Assembly (NCBI GenBank): GCA_965276755.1
Contig: OZ255625.1
Span: forward strand, 3,534,001-3,598,000
Origin: CAJCIS01 sp965276755
GTDB lineage: Bacteria > Pseudomonadota > Alphaproteobacteria > Acetobacterales > Acetobacteraceae
Direction of reading: 5' to 3'
Length of the DNA stretch: 64,000 bases
The translations under genes and the position numbers were made by a program. Numbering within the stretch: position 1 is the first letter of the stretch; the number at the start of each line of letters is the position of its first letter. This document shows positions 1 through 8,002 of the stretch, piece after piece. The notes beneath the pieces were generated by a model that was not told where the DNA came from, ran no database searches, and worked only from the letters and a program-made list of their open reading frames with translations.

Positions 1-115
1 GAGGCTGGCGCTGAGCCTTGTCGAGGAGCTGCACCGCCGCGGTGTGCGCTACGGCTTGGCCACGATGTGCATCGGCGTGGGGCAGGGGATTGCGATGGTG
101 ATTGAGCGCGTTTGA
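1..115 (+). CDS. Acetyl-CoA acetyltransferase (thiolase), C-terminal end only
   Basis: Only the last 37 codons lie in the window; the start is upstream. They read GVRYGLATMCIGVGQG followed by a short helix and a TGA stop, which is the C-terminal signature of thiolases including the catalytic Cys of the C-x-G motif. The family condenses or cleaves acyl-CoA thioesters in fatty-acid or PHB metabolism; which of these applies cannot be told from this fragment. A GC palindrome begins 13 bases after the stop. Confidence 0.9.
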   Translation, partial: RLALSLVEELHRRGVRYGLATMCIGVGQGIAMVIERV

Positions 116-127
116 AAAATAGGAAGA

Positions 128-229
128 ATTGGGGGAGATGTGCCATCCCCCCCAAACCCCCCGTCATTTATTGGCGCGAGGTCAAGATAATGACGGGGGG
201 TTTGGGGGGGATGGCACATCTCCCCCAAT
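128..229. repeat. GC palindrome, family P, full-length copy
   Basis: Arms 128-168 and 189-229 are a near-perfect 41-base inverted repeat (core GGGGGAGATGTGCCATCCCC) around a 20-base loop. It lies between the thiolase stop and the protease gene and is the clearest reference copy of the family. The rest of the 116-388 gap shows no gene. Confidence 0.95.
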
Positions 230-388
230 CTTAAGCCTGCGATTTCAGCCGCATTCAGAACGCTTAAGAACATAAACGCCGGCAACCTGTCAGGGATTGC
301 GCCGCGGCGATCGGGTCATCCAGCCCTCGCCGCTTCCCGCAATCCGACGCCACGCCAGAACGGCGGGCGCCATTCACACAGGTGCAAA

Positions 389-1528
389 ATGACCAGATAC
401 TTCCGCTCACTGATCCTCGGCTCCGCCCTGCCGGCCGCCCTGATCCTGGCCTCGGCCACGCACACGGCGCGTGCCCAGCCCACGCCCGCCCCGCACGCCG
501 TCGCCCCTCCCGGCACCGACGCGCAGGTGCTCGATTACTGGACCGCAGACCGCCTGCATGCCGCCAAGCCGTTACGCCTGCACACGGCCGGCGTGCCGCA
601 TCGCGCGATGTCGCCACGCCTGTCCAAAAGTGCCTCGCAGGTCGTGCAAGGCGCATTCCCCACAATGGAGTACGACGAGTCGCTGGCAACTCAGTTGTTC
701 GAAGTGACGCCCAATCAGGGCCACGCCGGCATCAAGGCGCCGCTGTTTGGCAGTTCGGGCCTACCCTACACCACCAACCGCATGTACCCGGTGGGCGACA
801 GGCAGCTTTACCGCGTGTTTCCCTATGCCACGTTCGGGCAGCTCTTCTTCACCATCAACGGCAGCCCCTATGTCTGCAGCGCCTCGGTCATCCGCGCGAA
901 CGTGATCGCCACGGCGGGCCACTGCGTCAATGACGGCTTCGGCAATTACTACGCCAACTGGCTGTTCGTGCCGGCCGAAAACAACGGCGGCGCGCCTTAC
1001 GGCAAGTGGACATGGGCGGACGCCGACACCACCAGCAGCTGGTATTCCGGCGGCGGCGTCGTTCCCAACGACCAGGACGATGCGGTCATCGTGCTGAACG
1101 AGAACAAGGTGCGCGGCGTCTATCACCGCGTGGGCGATCTGGTCGGCTATCTGGGCTACGAGTTCAACGCGCCCCTGCCGACCGCGGTGACCCAGATCGG
1201 CTATCCGTGCAACCTCGATAGCTGCGCCGATCCTGTGGCCACCTACAGCCAGGACAATGCGGGCCCGACGAATAACTTCCAATGGGGCACGGCTTCCTTC
1301 GGTGGCGCCAGCGGCGGGCCGGAGATCCAGGATTTCGGCCAGGCGCCGTCAGGCGTTCCCAGCGAGACACTGGGCGGCAATATCGTGGTCAGCTCCACGT
1401 CCTATACGTACAACGATCCGAACGTGCAGGCCGATGGCGGCTCGGTGTTCTATGCGCCGGGGCAGAACGGCGAATACACGTTTGGCGATTTGTTGAATTG
1501 GGCTTGCAGTTTTAGCAACGCTTGCTGA
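389..1528 (+). CDS. Secreted trypsin-like serine protease
   Basis: A 379-residue protein with a signal peptide (residues about 1-29, ending ARA) and a chymotrypsin/trypsin-fold domain from about residue 145. The catalytic triad is visible: His178 in TAGHC, Asp231 in NDQDDAVI and Ser308 in GGASGGP. Cysteines at the C-terminus and around Asn275-Ala280 could form disulfides, in line with export to the periplasm or medium. The 110-residue stretch between signal peptide and catalytic domain may be a propeptide. It stands alone between the thiolase and gyrB, on the same strand, with GC repeats on both sides. The substrate is unknown; the closest general group is V8/glutamyl endopeptidase-like trypsin-fold enzymes. 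Confidence 0.85.
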   Translation: MTRYFRSLILGSALPAALILASATHTARAQPTPAPHAVAPPGTDAQVLDYWTADRLHAAKPLRLHTAGVPHRAMSPRLSKSASQVVQGAFPTMEYDESLATQLFEVTPNQGHAGIKAPLFGSSGLPYTTNRMYPVGDRQLYRVFPYATFGQLFFTINGSPYVCSASVIRANVIATAGHCVNDGFGNYYANWLFVPAENNGGAPYGKWTWADADTTSSWYSGGGVVPNDQDDAVIVLNENKVRGVYHRVGDLVGYLGYEFNAPLPTAVTQIGYPCNLDSCADPVATYSQDNAGPTNNFQWGTASFGGASGGPEIQDFGQAPSGVPSETLGGNIVVSSTSYTYNDPNVQADGGSVFYAPGQNGEYTFGDLLNWACSFSNAC

Positions 1529-1530
1529 GC

Positions 1531-1592
1531 GGAAGATCAGGGGGCTCTGCCCCCTGAACCCCCGCTGGGGACAAGTCCCCAGACCCCCATCC
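1531..1592. repeat. GC-rich inverted repeat, family B
   Basis: Two adjacent hairpins, 1538-1555 (core GGGGGCTCTGCCCCC) and 1565-1582 (CTGGGGACAAGTCCCCAG), sit between the protease stop and gyrB. The same modules reappear inside nadB (47540-47738); a related element occurs before mobB (51107-51150). Confidence 0.8.
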
Positions 1593-1678
1593 TTCGGGTG
1601 TGGCGTCCCTGGTCTTCGGCCCCACATAAGAATATAAGTACAGACTTGATCCCCAACCTCCTGGAGTGACCACCCGGC

Positions 1679-4138
1679 ATGTCCGACACCGCCGCGCCTG
1701 CGCCCGACTCCAACCCCGAAACCACCTCATCGGGCGAGGATTATGACGCGGCGTCCATCTCCGTGCTGCGCGGGCTGGATGCGGTGCGCAAACGCCCGGG
1801 CATGTATATCGGCGACACCGATGACGGCTCCGGCCTGCACCACATGGCCTTCGAAATCATCGACAACGCCGTCGATGAAGCCCAAGCCGGGTTTGCCAGC
1901 CATGTCAGCCTGACGCTGAATGGCGATGGCTCGGTCACCGTACGCGACGATGGCCGCGGCATTCCCACCGACATGCACGCCGAGGAAGGCGTGTCCGCCG
2001 CCGAAGTGGTGCTGACGCGCCTGCACGCAGGCGGCAAGTTCAACCAGAACTCCTACAAGGTCTCTGGCGGCCTGCACGGAGTCGGCGCCGCCGTGGTCAA
2101 TGCGCTGTCACAATGGATGGAGGTGCGCATCTGGCGCCAGGGGCTGGAGCATTTCATTCGTTTTTGCCATGGCGATGCCGAGGCGCCGCTGTCGGTTGTC
2201 GGCCCTTCCACCGAACACCAGGGCACCGAGGTAACGTTCCTGCCAAGCACGGGCACGTTCACGAAAGTCGAATTCGATTTCGCGATCCTGGAAAAGCGTT
2301 TGCGAGAACTGGCGTTCCTGAATTCCGGCCTGCGCATCGTGCTGCGCGATGAGCGCCACGCGCCTTCGGTCGAGGTCGATCTGTTCTATGAGGGCGGGCT
2401 GGTCGCCTTTGTCGAATATCTCGATCGCGCGAAGCATGCCGTCTTCACGCCGCCCATCAGCGTCAAGGCCGAGGACGATGCCGTGGGCATACGCGTCGAA
2501 TTCGCGCTCTCGTGGAACGACAGTTTCCATGAGACGATGCTGTGCTTCACCAATAATATTCCGCAGCGGGACGGCGGCTCGCATCTGGCCGGCTTTCGCC
2601 AGGCGCTGACGCGCATCGTCTCCAAATACGCCGAAGGCATGGGCAAGAAGGAGGGGCTCGCGCTGGTCGGTGACGACATGCGCGAGGGCATGACCGCGGT
2701 TCTATCGGTCAAGGTGCCCGATCCGAAATTTTCCAGCCAGACCAAGGACAAACTCGTTTCCAGCGAGGTCCAGCCTGTGGTGCAGGCCGCGGTGGCCGAC
2801 GCCGTCTCTCACTGGTTCGAGACCCACCCCAAGGAAGCGCGCGGGATCATCCAGAAGGTGATGGACGCCGCGGCCGCACGTGAGGCGGCGCGCAAAGCGC
2901 GTGACCTCACGCGCCGCAAGGGCGTGCTGGACGTGTCCACGCTGCCCGGCAAGCTGGCCGATTGCCAGGAGCGCGATCCGGCTAAATCGGAAATCTTCAT
3001 CGTCGAAGGTGATAGCGCCGGCGGCTCGGCCAAAGGGGGGCGAGACCGTAAGACGCAGGCGATCCTGCCGCTGAAAGGCAAGATTCTCAATGTCGAGCGT
3101 GCGCGCTTCGACCGCATGCTGGGCTCGGCCGAAATCGGCACGCTGATCACCGCGTTGGGAACGGGCATCGGCCGCGGCGAGCCCGAGCAGGGCGGCTTCG
3201 ACATTACCAAGCTGCGCTACCATCGCATCGTCATCATGACCGATGCCGACGTGGACGGATCGCACATCCGTACGCTGCTGCTGACCTTCTTCTTCCGTCA
3301 GATGCCGCTGCTGATCGAGCGCGGGCACCTCTATATCGCCCAGCCGCCACTCTATCGCGCCAAGCGCGGCAACGATGAACGCTACCTCAAGGATGATGGT
3401 GCGCTCGACAATTACCTGCTCGACAAATCGCTGCACAATGCCACGCTGGCCTACGCCAGTGGCGACCGTTTCGAGGGTGCGGCGTTGGCCGCGGAGGCCG
3501 AATTTCTGCGCGATACGCATGTCCGGCTGCGCGGCCTGGCGGGCAATGCCGTGCCGCTGGCGATATTGGAGCAGGCGGCAATTGCCGGCGTGCTTGGCAC
3601 GGATTATTCGATCAGCCAGACTCGCGCACAGGAATTCGCCGCGCGCATGGACGCGATTTCCCCAGCCCCCGAGCGCGGCTGGAAAGTGGTGGTCGATAGC
3701 ACGGGCCTGCAGATGGCGCGCACGGTGCGCGGCGTGGCCGAACGCTACAGCTTCGATGCCACAGCCTTGCGCAGCGCCGAAGCGCGCTGGCTGGCTGACC
3801 ATCACGCCGCACTCGCCTCGCGCTTCGCGGCACCCGCTACCCTCAAGCTTGACTCGACTGAAGTGTTGGTTGCAGGACCCGCGACGGTATTCGACCGCAT
3901 CCTGGCGCAGGGACGGCGCGGCCTGGCCATTCAGCGATTCAAGGGGCTGGGCGAGATGAATCCCGATCAATTATGGAAGACGACGCTCGACCCATCGGCG
4001 CGCACGTTGTTGCAGGTGCGGGTGGGCGATAGCGAGGATGCGGCCCAGATATTCTCCACACTGATGGGCGACGTGGTTGAGCCGCGCCGGGACTTTATTG
4101 TGGGCAATGCGCTGAAGGTGGCGAATCTGGACGTTTAG
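1679..4138 (+). CDS. gyrB: DNA gyrase subunit B
   Basis: An 819-residue type II topoisomerase ATPase subunit that, with GyrA, introduces negative supercoils. Seen in order: GHKL ATPase domain with Glu59/Asn63 in EIIDNAVDE, GRGIP near residue 92 and the GLHGVGAAVVN lid; transducer domain; TOPRIM domain with EGDSAGGSAKGG from about Glu443 and the metal-binding DADVDGSH from about Asp522; and the C-terminal tail ending ALKVANLDV, typical of GyrB rather than ParE. Length fits alphaproteobacterial GyrB. The ATG at 1679 is chosen because the poorly conserved N-terminal leader ends just before the conserved SISVLRGLDAVRKRPGMYIG segment. gyrA and recF are not next to it here. Confidence 0.97.
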   Translation: MSDTAAPAPDSNPETTSSGEDYDAASISVLRGLDAVRKRPGMYIGDTDDGSGLHHMAFEIIDNAVDEAQAGFASHVSLTLNGDGSVTVRDDGRGIPTDMHAEEGVSAAEVVLTRLHAGGKFNQNSYKVSGGLHGVGAAVVNALSQWMEVRIWRQGLEHFIRFCHGDAEAPLSVVGPSTEHQGTEVTFLPSTGTFTKVEFDFAILEKRLRELAFLNSGLRIVLRDERHAPSVEVDLFYEGGLVAFVEYLDRAKHAVFTPPISVKAEDDAVGIRVEFALSWNDSFHETMLCFTNNIPQRDGGSHLAGFRQALTRIVSKYAEGMGKKEGLALVGDDMREGMTAVLSVKVPDPKFSSQTKDKLVSSEVQPVVQAAVADAVSHWFETHPKEARGIIQKVMDAAAAREAARKARDLTRRKGVLDVSTLPGKLADCQERDPAKSEIFIVEGDSAGGSAKGGRDRKTQAILPLKGKILNVERARFDRMLGSAEIGTLITALGTGIGRGEPEQGGFDITKLRYHRIVIMTDADVDGSHIRTLLLTFFFRQMPLLIERGHLYIAQPPLYRAKRGNDERYLKDDGALDNYLLDKSLHNATLAYASGDRFEGAALAAEAEFLRDTHVRLRGLAGNAVPLAILEQAAIAGVLGTDYSISQTRAQEFAARMDAISPAPERGWKVVVDSTGLQMARTVRGVAERYSFDATALRSAEARWLADHHAALASRFAAPATLKLDSTEVLVAGPATVFDRILAQGRRGLAIQRFKGLGEMNPDQLWKTTLDPSARTLLQVRVGDSEDAAQIFSTLMGDVVEPRRDFIVGNALKVANLDV

Positions 4139-4250
4139 AAAAGCTGGGTGGGATGTCCCGTCCCACCCAAACCCCCCGTCGTGAGTTTAGGCAAGATTTA
4201 AACATTCTGACGTTATTGTGCTTCCGGTCAGAACCAGCCGCCCCCAATCT
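4139..4250. repeat. Degenerate GC palindrome, family P
   Basis: The left arm (4144-4182, with GGGATGTCCCGTCCCACCC in place of the usual core) is recognisable directly after the gyrB stop. The right arm has decayed to a short CCCCCAATCTT end near 4240. It fills the gap between gyrB and the GGDEF/EAL gene. Confidence 0.6.
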
Positions 4251-4277
4251 TGGGTGTGTCTCTACAAGGGGTGAAGC

Positions 4278-6305
4278 GTGTCCATCGCCCTGAAGATACA
4301 AGCCACGTGCATCGGCTTTGTCGCGATTATCGTGCTGCTGGCGGTACTGGCGCAGCAGCAGGTGGCGGCACTCAGCCGCATGGCGGTCAGCATCTACGAC
4401 CATGCCTTCGTCGGCATGAGCTATGTCGATCTGGCCGACGAGGCGTATCTTCGCCTGTCCGAGCGTGTGGGTAGCATATCCGGCAGCAAGGACACCGCGG
4501 CAGTGCGTGCGGATGCGAAGATTGTGCTCGACCAGCTCGATGTCGCCATCGAGCGGGCACAGTCCGATCGCACGCGCAAGCTTGGCGCATCCACTCTGGA
4601 GGTGATGCGCGCCGCCACGCGGCTGCCGCCTGCCGACATGCTGCAACGCTTGCCCGAGCTGGATCATGCCATGAACAGGCTTGTGGCGCGCTATTCCGCC
4701 GATGGGCTCGCCGCACGTGACGCGGCCGGCGCGCTTGCCGATCGGGATCGGTTGCTCCTTGTTGTGGAGGCGATGGCGGCCATCGTTTCTGCGGCCGTGC
4801 TGGGCTTTGCGGTTGCCCGCAATCTCTCGCCACCCCTGAACGCCGTCGTCGCCGCCATTAAGGCTTTCACCAAGGGCGAGCCCGGGCATGCCTTGTCCGA
4901 ACGCCTGTTGGTGCGGCGCGACGAGATTGGCGAGGTGGCGAGGGCCACCGTCATGTTCGGTGAAACCATGCGCCGCAACGTCCAGCTCGCGCATTACGAC
5001 ACATTGACGGGCCTGGCCAACCGCAAGCTCTTTGGTGAACGTCTCGCGCAGGCGCTTGCCATGGGCGAACGCACCAACAGTGCTGTGGCGCTGCTTTGTC
5101 TTGATCTTGACCGCTTCAAGATTGTTAACGACACGCTCGGTCATCCTGCGGGCGACCGTCTGCTCTGCGAGGTGGGTGCGCGCCTGCAAAGCCTGCTGCG
5201 CGACATCGATACCGCTGCCCGCCTTGGCGGCGATGAGTTCGTCGTCATTCAGCAGATGGTGGGCGATCCGTCTGCTGCGGCAACCCTGTCCGAGCGCATC
5301 ATCGCTGAGCTCTCACTGCCTTATGATATTGGAGGCCAGCAGGTTGTTATCGGCGCCAGCGTCGGCATCGCGCTGTATTCATCCGGCGTGAGCGATGCGG
5401 AGGCGCTGATGCGCAGCGCCGACATGGCGCTCTATCGTGCCAAGCAGGACGGGCGGGGTGTCTACCGGTTTTTCGAACCTGGCATGGATGCCGGCCTGGC
5501 CAACCGTCGCGAGCTTGAAGCCGATTTGCGCACTGCGTGTGCCCGCGGCGAGCTGGAGCTCTACTATCAACCGGTGTGCCAGGCGCTGAGCCTCGAGGTT
5601 CTGGGCATGGAGGCGCTGCTGCGCTGGAACCATCCGACGCGCGGCCAGATCCCGCCCATGGATTTCATCCCGATCGCGGAGGACAGCCGGCTCATCCTGC
5701 CGATCGGTCGGTGGGCTATTGACACGGCATGCCGCACGGCCGCCGCCTGGTCCGATGATCGCCGCATCGCTGTCAATCTCTCTCCCGTGCAATTTGGCGA
5801 TCCTGATCTCGTGGCCACCGTCACCGCTGCCTTGTGCGAGTACAATCTCGATCCCGCCCGTCTTGAACTGGAAATCACCGAAAACGTCTTGATCGATGAC
5901 AGCGAACGCGTGCTGGACATACTCCTGCAGCTCAAGGCGGCGGGCGTGCGCATTGTGCTTGATGATTTCGGCACGGGCTATTCAAGCCTGAGCTATCTCC
6001 GGCGTTTTCCCTTTGATAAAATCAAGATCGATCGGTCCTTTGTGCACGGTCTTGGCAACGATCCGGAGGCGGACACCTTGGTCGCGTGCATCGTCGCACT
6101 CAGCCACAGCCTGGCGCTGGAGGTCACCGCAGAGGGCGTGGAGACCCAGCAGCAGGTCGATCTTCTGCGCAGTTTCGGCTGCGACTACTGCCAAGGATTT
6201 CTGCTCGGCCGGCCCGCCGCCACGCCGCCTGCATCGCGGCAAACGAAGCGCGTTCCAAAGACCCTCCTGCGTGCAGCCGCGTTAACACACGCCGTGAATT
6301 CCTAG
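4278..6305 (+). CDS. Membrane-bound GGDEF/EAL bifunctional c-di-GMP protein
   Basis: 675 residues starting with GTG. TM1 is at about 9-26 and TM2 at about 158-180, enclosing a helical periplasmic sensor of about 130 residues, followed by a HAMP-like linker (about 181-230). The GGDEF domain begins at DTLTGLANR (241-249), with the intact active-site motif GGDEF at 317-321. An inhibitory RxxD site (Arg308-Asp311) lies exactly five residues before it. The EAL domain starts around 412, has EAL at 445-447 and retains the later TEN, DDFGTGYSS and KIDRSF motifs, so both synthase and phosphodiesterase activities look possible. It ends 15 bases before the porin-cytochrome gene on the same strand, suggesting co-transcription and a link between local c-di-GMP and that redox module. 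Confidence 0.9.
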   Translation: MSIALKIQATCIGFVAIIVLLAVLAQQQVAALSRMAVSIYDHAFVGMSYVDLADEAYLRLSERVGSISGSKDTAAVRADAKIVLDQLDVAIERAQSDRTRKLGASTLEVMRAATRLPPADMLQRLPELDHAMNRLVARYSADGLAARDAAGALADRDRLLLVVEAMAAIVSAAVLGFAVARNLSPPLNAVVAAIKAFTKGEPGHALSERLLVRRDEIGEVARATVMFGETMRRNVQLAHYDTLTGLANRKLFGERLAQALAMGERTNSAVALLCLDLDRFKIVNDTLGHPAGDRLLCEVGARLQSLLRDIDTAARLGGDEFVVIQQMVGDPSAAATLSERIIAELSLPYDIGGQQVVIGASVGIALYSSGVSDAEALMRSADMALYRAKQDGRGVYRFFEPGMDAGLANRRELEADLRTACARGELELYYQPVCQALSLEVLGMEALLRWNHPTRGQIPPMDFIPIAEDSRLILPIGRWAIDTACRTAAAWSDDRRIAVNLSPVQFGDPDLVATVTAALCEYNLDPARLELEITENVLIDDSERVLDILLQLKAAGVRIVLDDFGTGYSSLSYLRRFPFDKIKIDRSFVHGLGNDPEADTLVACIVALSHSLALEVTAEGVETQQQVDLLRSFGCDYCQGFLLGRPAATPPASRQTKRVPKTLLRAAALTHAVNS

Positions 6306-6320
6306 ACTTGGGCGCGGGCC

Positions 6321-7646
6321 GTGAACGCCGGTCTTAGATATCTGCCAGTGACACAGTGTCTGGGCATTCTGCTCGCCCACGCGGCGCACGGTGTGCCCAG
6401 CTTTGCCGAACAAACCGGCCAGCCATGCGCGGCCTGCCACGTCGGTGCCTTCGGCCCGCAATTGCGCCAATACGGGCGTGACTTCAAGCTGCACGGCTAT
6501 ACGTCCAACGATGGCGAGCGCCACGGCCTGCCACTAGCTGCCACGATCTACGGATCACTGACACACACCCAGGCCGACCAGCCGGGAGGTGCCGCCCGCT
6601 GGTTCGCGCCCAACGACAATCTGGCGCTGGACCAGGTCTCGCTCTATTATGCCGGTCAGATCTCGCGCCACGTCGGTACCTTCGCCCAAATTACATATGA
6701 CGGCGTGGCGCGCCAGGCGCATATCGATAATACCGACATCCGCTACGCGCGCGAGCGGCATCTCTTAGGCATCGACACGATCTATGGGCTGACGTTGAAC
6801 AATGCGCCCACCATTTCCGATCTTTGGAATTCAACGCCCGTCTGGGGTTTTCCCTACAACAGCTCGCGCCTGGCGCCGAGCCCGCAGGCACGCACGCTGA
6901 TAGATGGCGGGCTGGGGCAGCTCGTTACCGGCATCGGCGCCTATGCACTTTGGAACGGTTGGCTCTACACGGAAGCCGATCTTTACCGCGGCCTGTCACG
7001 CGAAATCCGCAATGCCCTGGGCACGGTGCCTGTGTCGGGCAGCCCGGGCGTGGCCGACACCGCGCCCTATTGGCGGTTGGCCGTTCAGCACGATATCGGT
7101 CGATCATATTGGCAAATAGGCACCTATGGCATCGATGCGCACATCCTGCCCAACGATATGTCGCCCTCAGGAAAAACTGATCACCTGACCGATGTTGCCG
7201 CCGATGCAAACTGGCAATTCGTGGTCCAACCCAAGGTGGTGACGAGCGACATCCTTTCCGCCCACGCCACGCTGATTGACGAGACGCAGGATCTCGCCGC
7301 GACAAGCCTGCTATCGGGCAGCAAGCGCCATGACAGGCTGCTGACCGCGCGCGCCGATCTCTCCTATAGCATCGCTGCCACCTATACACCCTCGGTGCAG
7401 ATATTTCAAACTAGCGGCAGCAGCGATCCTGCGTTATGGGCGGGTCCGGCGGACAGCCCTCAAAGCCAAGGCTATATTGCAGAACTGGCCTACGTGCCGT
7501 TCGGCAAGCCGCATTCGCGCATAGCCTGGGGCAACATCCGCCTGGCCGCACAATACGTCTTCTACACCAAATTCGATGGCCAGACGCGCGGCGCTTCGGC
7601 CAATGACACGCTCTACCTCAGCCTTTGGGCGGCGTGGCACTTCTGA
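6321..7646 (+). CDS. Outer-membrane porin-cytochrome c fusion (Cyc2-like)
   Basis: 441 residues with a GTG start. A leader of about 24 residues is followed by PSFAEQTGQPCAACH, a single c-type haem motif (Cys36, Cys39, His40), then PQLRQYGRDFKLHGY. The remaining ~390 residues are rich in alternating aromatic/polar strands and end in AAWHF with a terminal Phe, typical of a 16-strand-type outer-membrane barrel. This layout (short mono-haem head plus porin) and the P-x-FA-QTG-x-x-C-x-x-CH ... GR-x-FK-x-x-GY wording match the Cyc2 group, whose characterised members oxidise extracellular Fe(II). Many homologues are not proven iron oxidases, so the substrate is inferred only. A cupredoxin gene follows after 30 bases and a c-di-GMP enzyme precedes it. 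Confidence 0.75.
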   Translation: MNAGLRYLPVTQCLGILLAHAAHGVPSFAEQTGQPCAACHVGAFGPQLRQYGRDFKLHGYTSNDGERHGLPLAATIYGSLTHTQADQPGGAARWFAPNDNLALDQVSLYYAGQISRHVGTFAQITYDGVARQAHIDNTDIRYARERHLLGIDTIYGLTLNNAPTISDLWNSTPVWGFPYNSSRLAPSPQARTLIDGGLGQLVTGIGAYALWNGWLYTEADLYRGLSREIRNALGTVPVSGSPGVADTAPYWRLAVQHDIGRSYWQIGTYGIDAHILPNDMSPSGKTDHLTDVAADANWQFVVQPKVVTSDILSAHATLIDETQDLAATSLLSGSKRHDRLLTARADLSYSIAATYTPSVQIFQTSGSSDPALWAGPADSPQSQGYIAELAYVPFGKPHSRIAWGNIRLAAQYVFYTKFDGQTRGASANDTLYLSLWAAWHF

Positions 7647-7676
7647 TCACCCTGCAGCAAACCGAGACGATGGGCC

Positions 7677-8000
7677 ATGAAAATCCAATTTCCCTTTCTG
7701 GTGCTGATGATCTGGACCAGCCATGCCTGGGCCGAGGATTTGGTTGTGGTGCAGTCCGGCCAGACGTTCGATCGGACCACGCTTGCCATCCCTACCGGAT
7801 CGCACATCACGTTCGCCAACAAGGATGACGTCAAACACAACATTCTGGTGCAGGTGCAGGGCGATGATGATGACGACGGGAGGGATATGGGTTTGCAGGC
7901 GCCGGGGAAGAATATCTATGTGACGTTCGACAAGGCGGGAAAATTCCTCGTCCGGTGTCACATCCATCCCAGCATGAAGCTCGATGTGACGGTGAGGTAA
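7677..8000 (+). CDS. Periplasmic cupredoxin (plastocyanin/amicyanin-like)
   Basis: 107 residues. A signal peptide (1-19, ending AWA) precedes a small copper domain. Type-1 copper ligands are visible as His54 in VKHN and Cys94, His97 and Met100 in the C-terminal RCHIHPSM, the short C-x-x-H-x-x-M spacing seen in amicyanin-like cupredoxins. An acidic loop at 63-70 (DDDDDGRD) is unusual and could be a docking surface. It would carry electrons through the periplasm. Its position right behind a porin-cytochrome is like the cyc2/rusticyanin association of iron oxidisers, though rusticyanin itself is larger. The ATG at 7677 opens a canonical signal peptide. It converges with the SGNH gene, stop to stop, 2 bases apart. 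Confidence 0.85.
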   Translation: MKIQFPFLVLMIWTSHAWAEDLVVVQSGQTFDRTTLAIPTGSHITFANKDDVKHNILVQVQGDDDDDGRDMGLQAPGKNIYVTFDKAGKFLVRCHIHPSMKLDVTVR

Positions 8001-8002
8001 AA

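Noticed and set aside
49..285. Open frame on the minus strand through the first palindrome
   Set aside because: Its sequence is the repeat read in one frame plus antisense thiolase; no homology-like pattern or ribosome-binding site.
761..1282. Long minus-strand frame opposite the serine protease
   Set aside because: Antisense shadow produced by GC-biased codons; the plus-strand protein has a complete catalytic triad.
2702..3970. 422-codon minus-strand frame opposite gyrB
   Set aside because: Shadow of gyrB; Arg/Gly/Ala-rich composition with no family motif.
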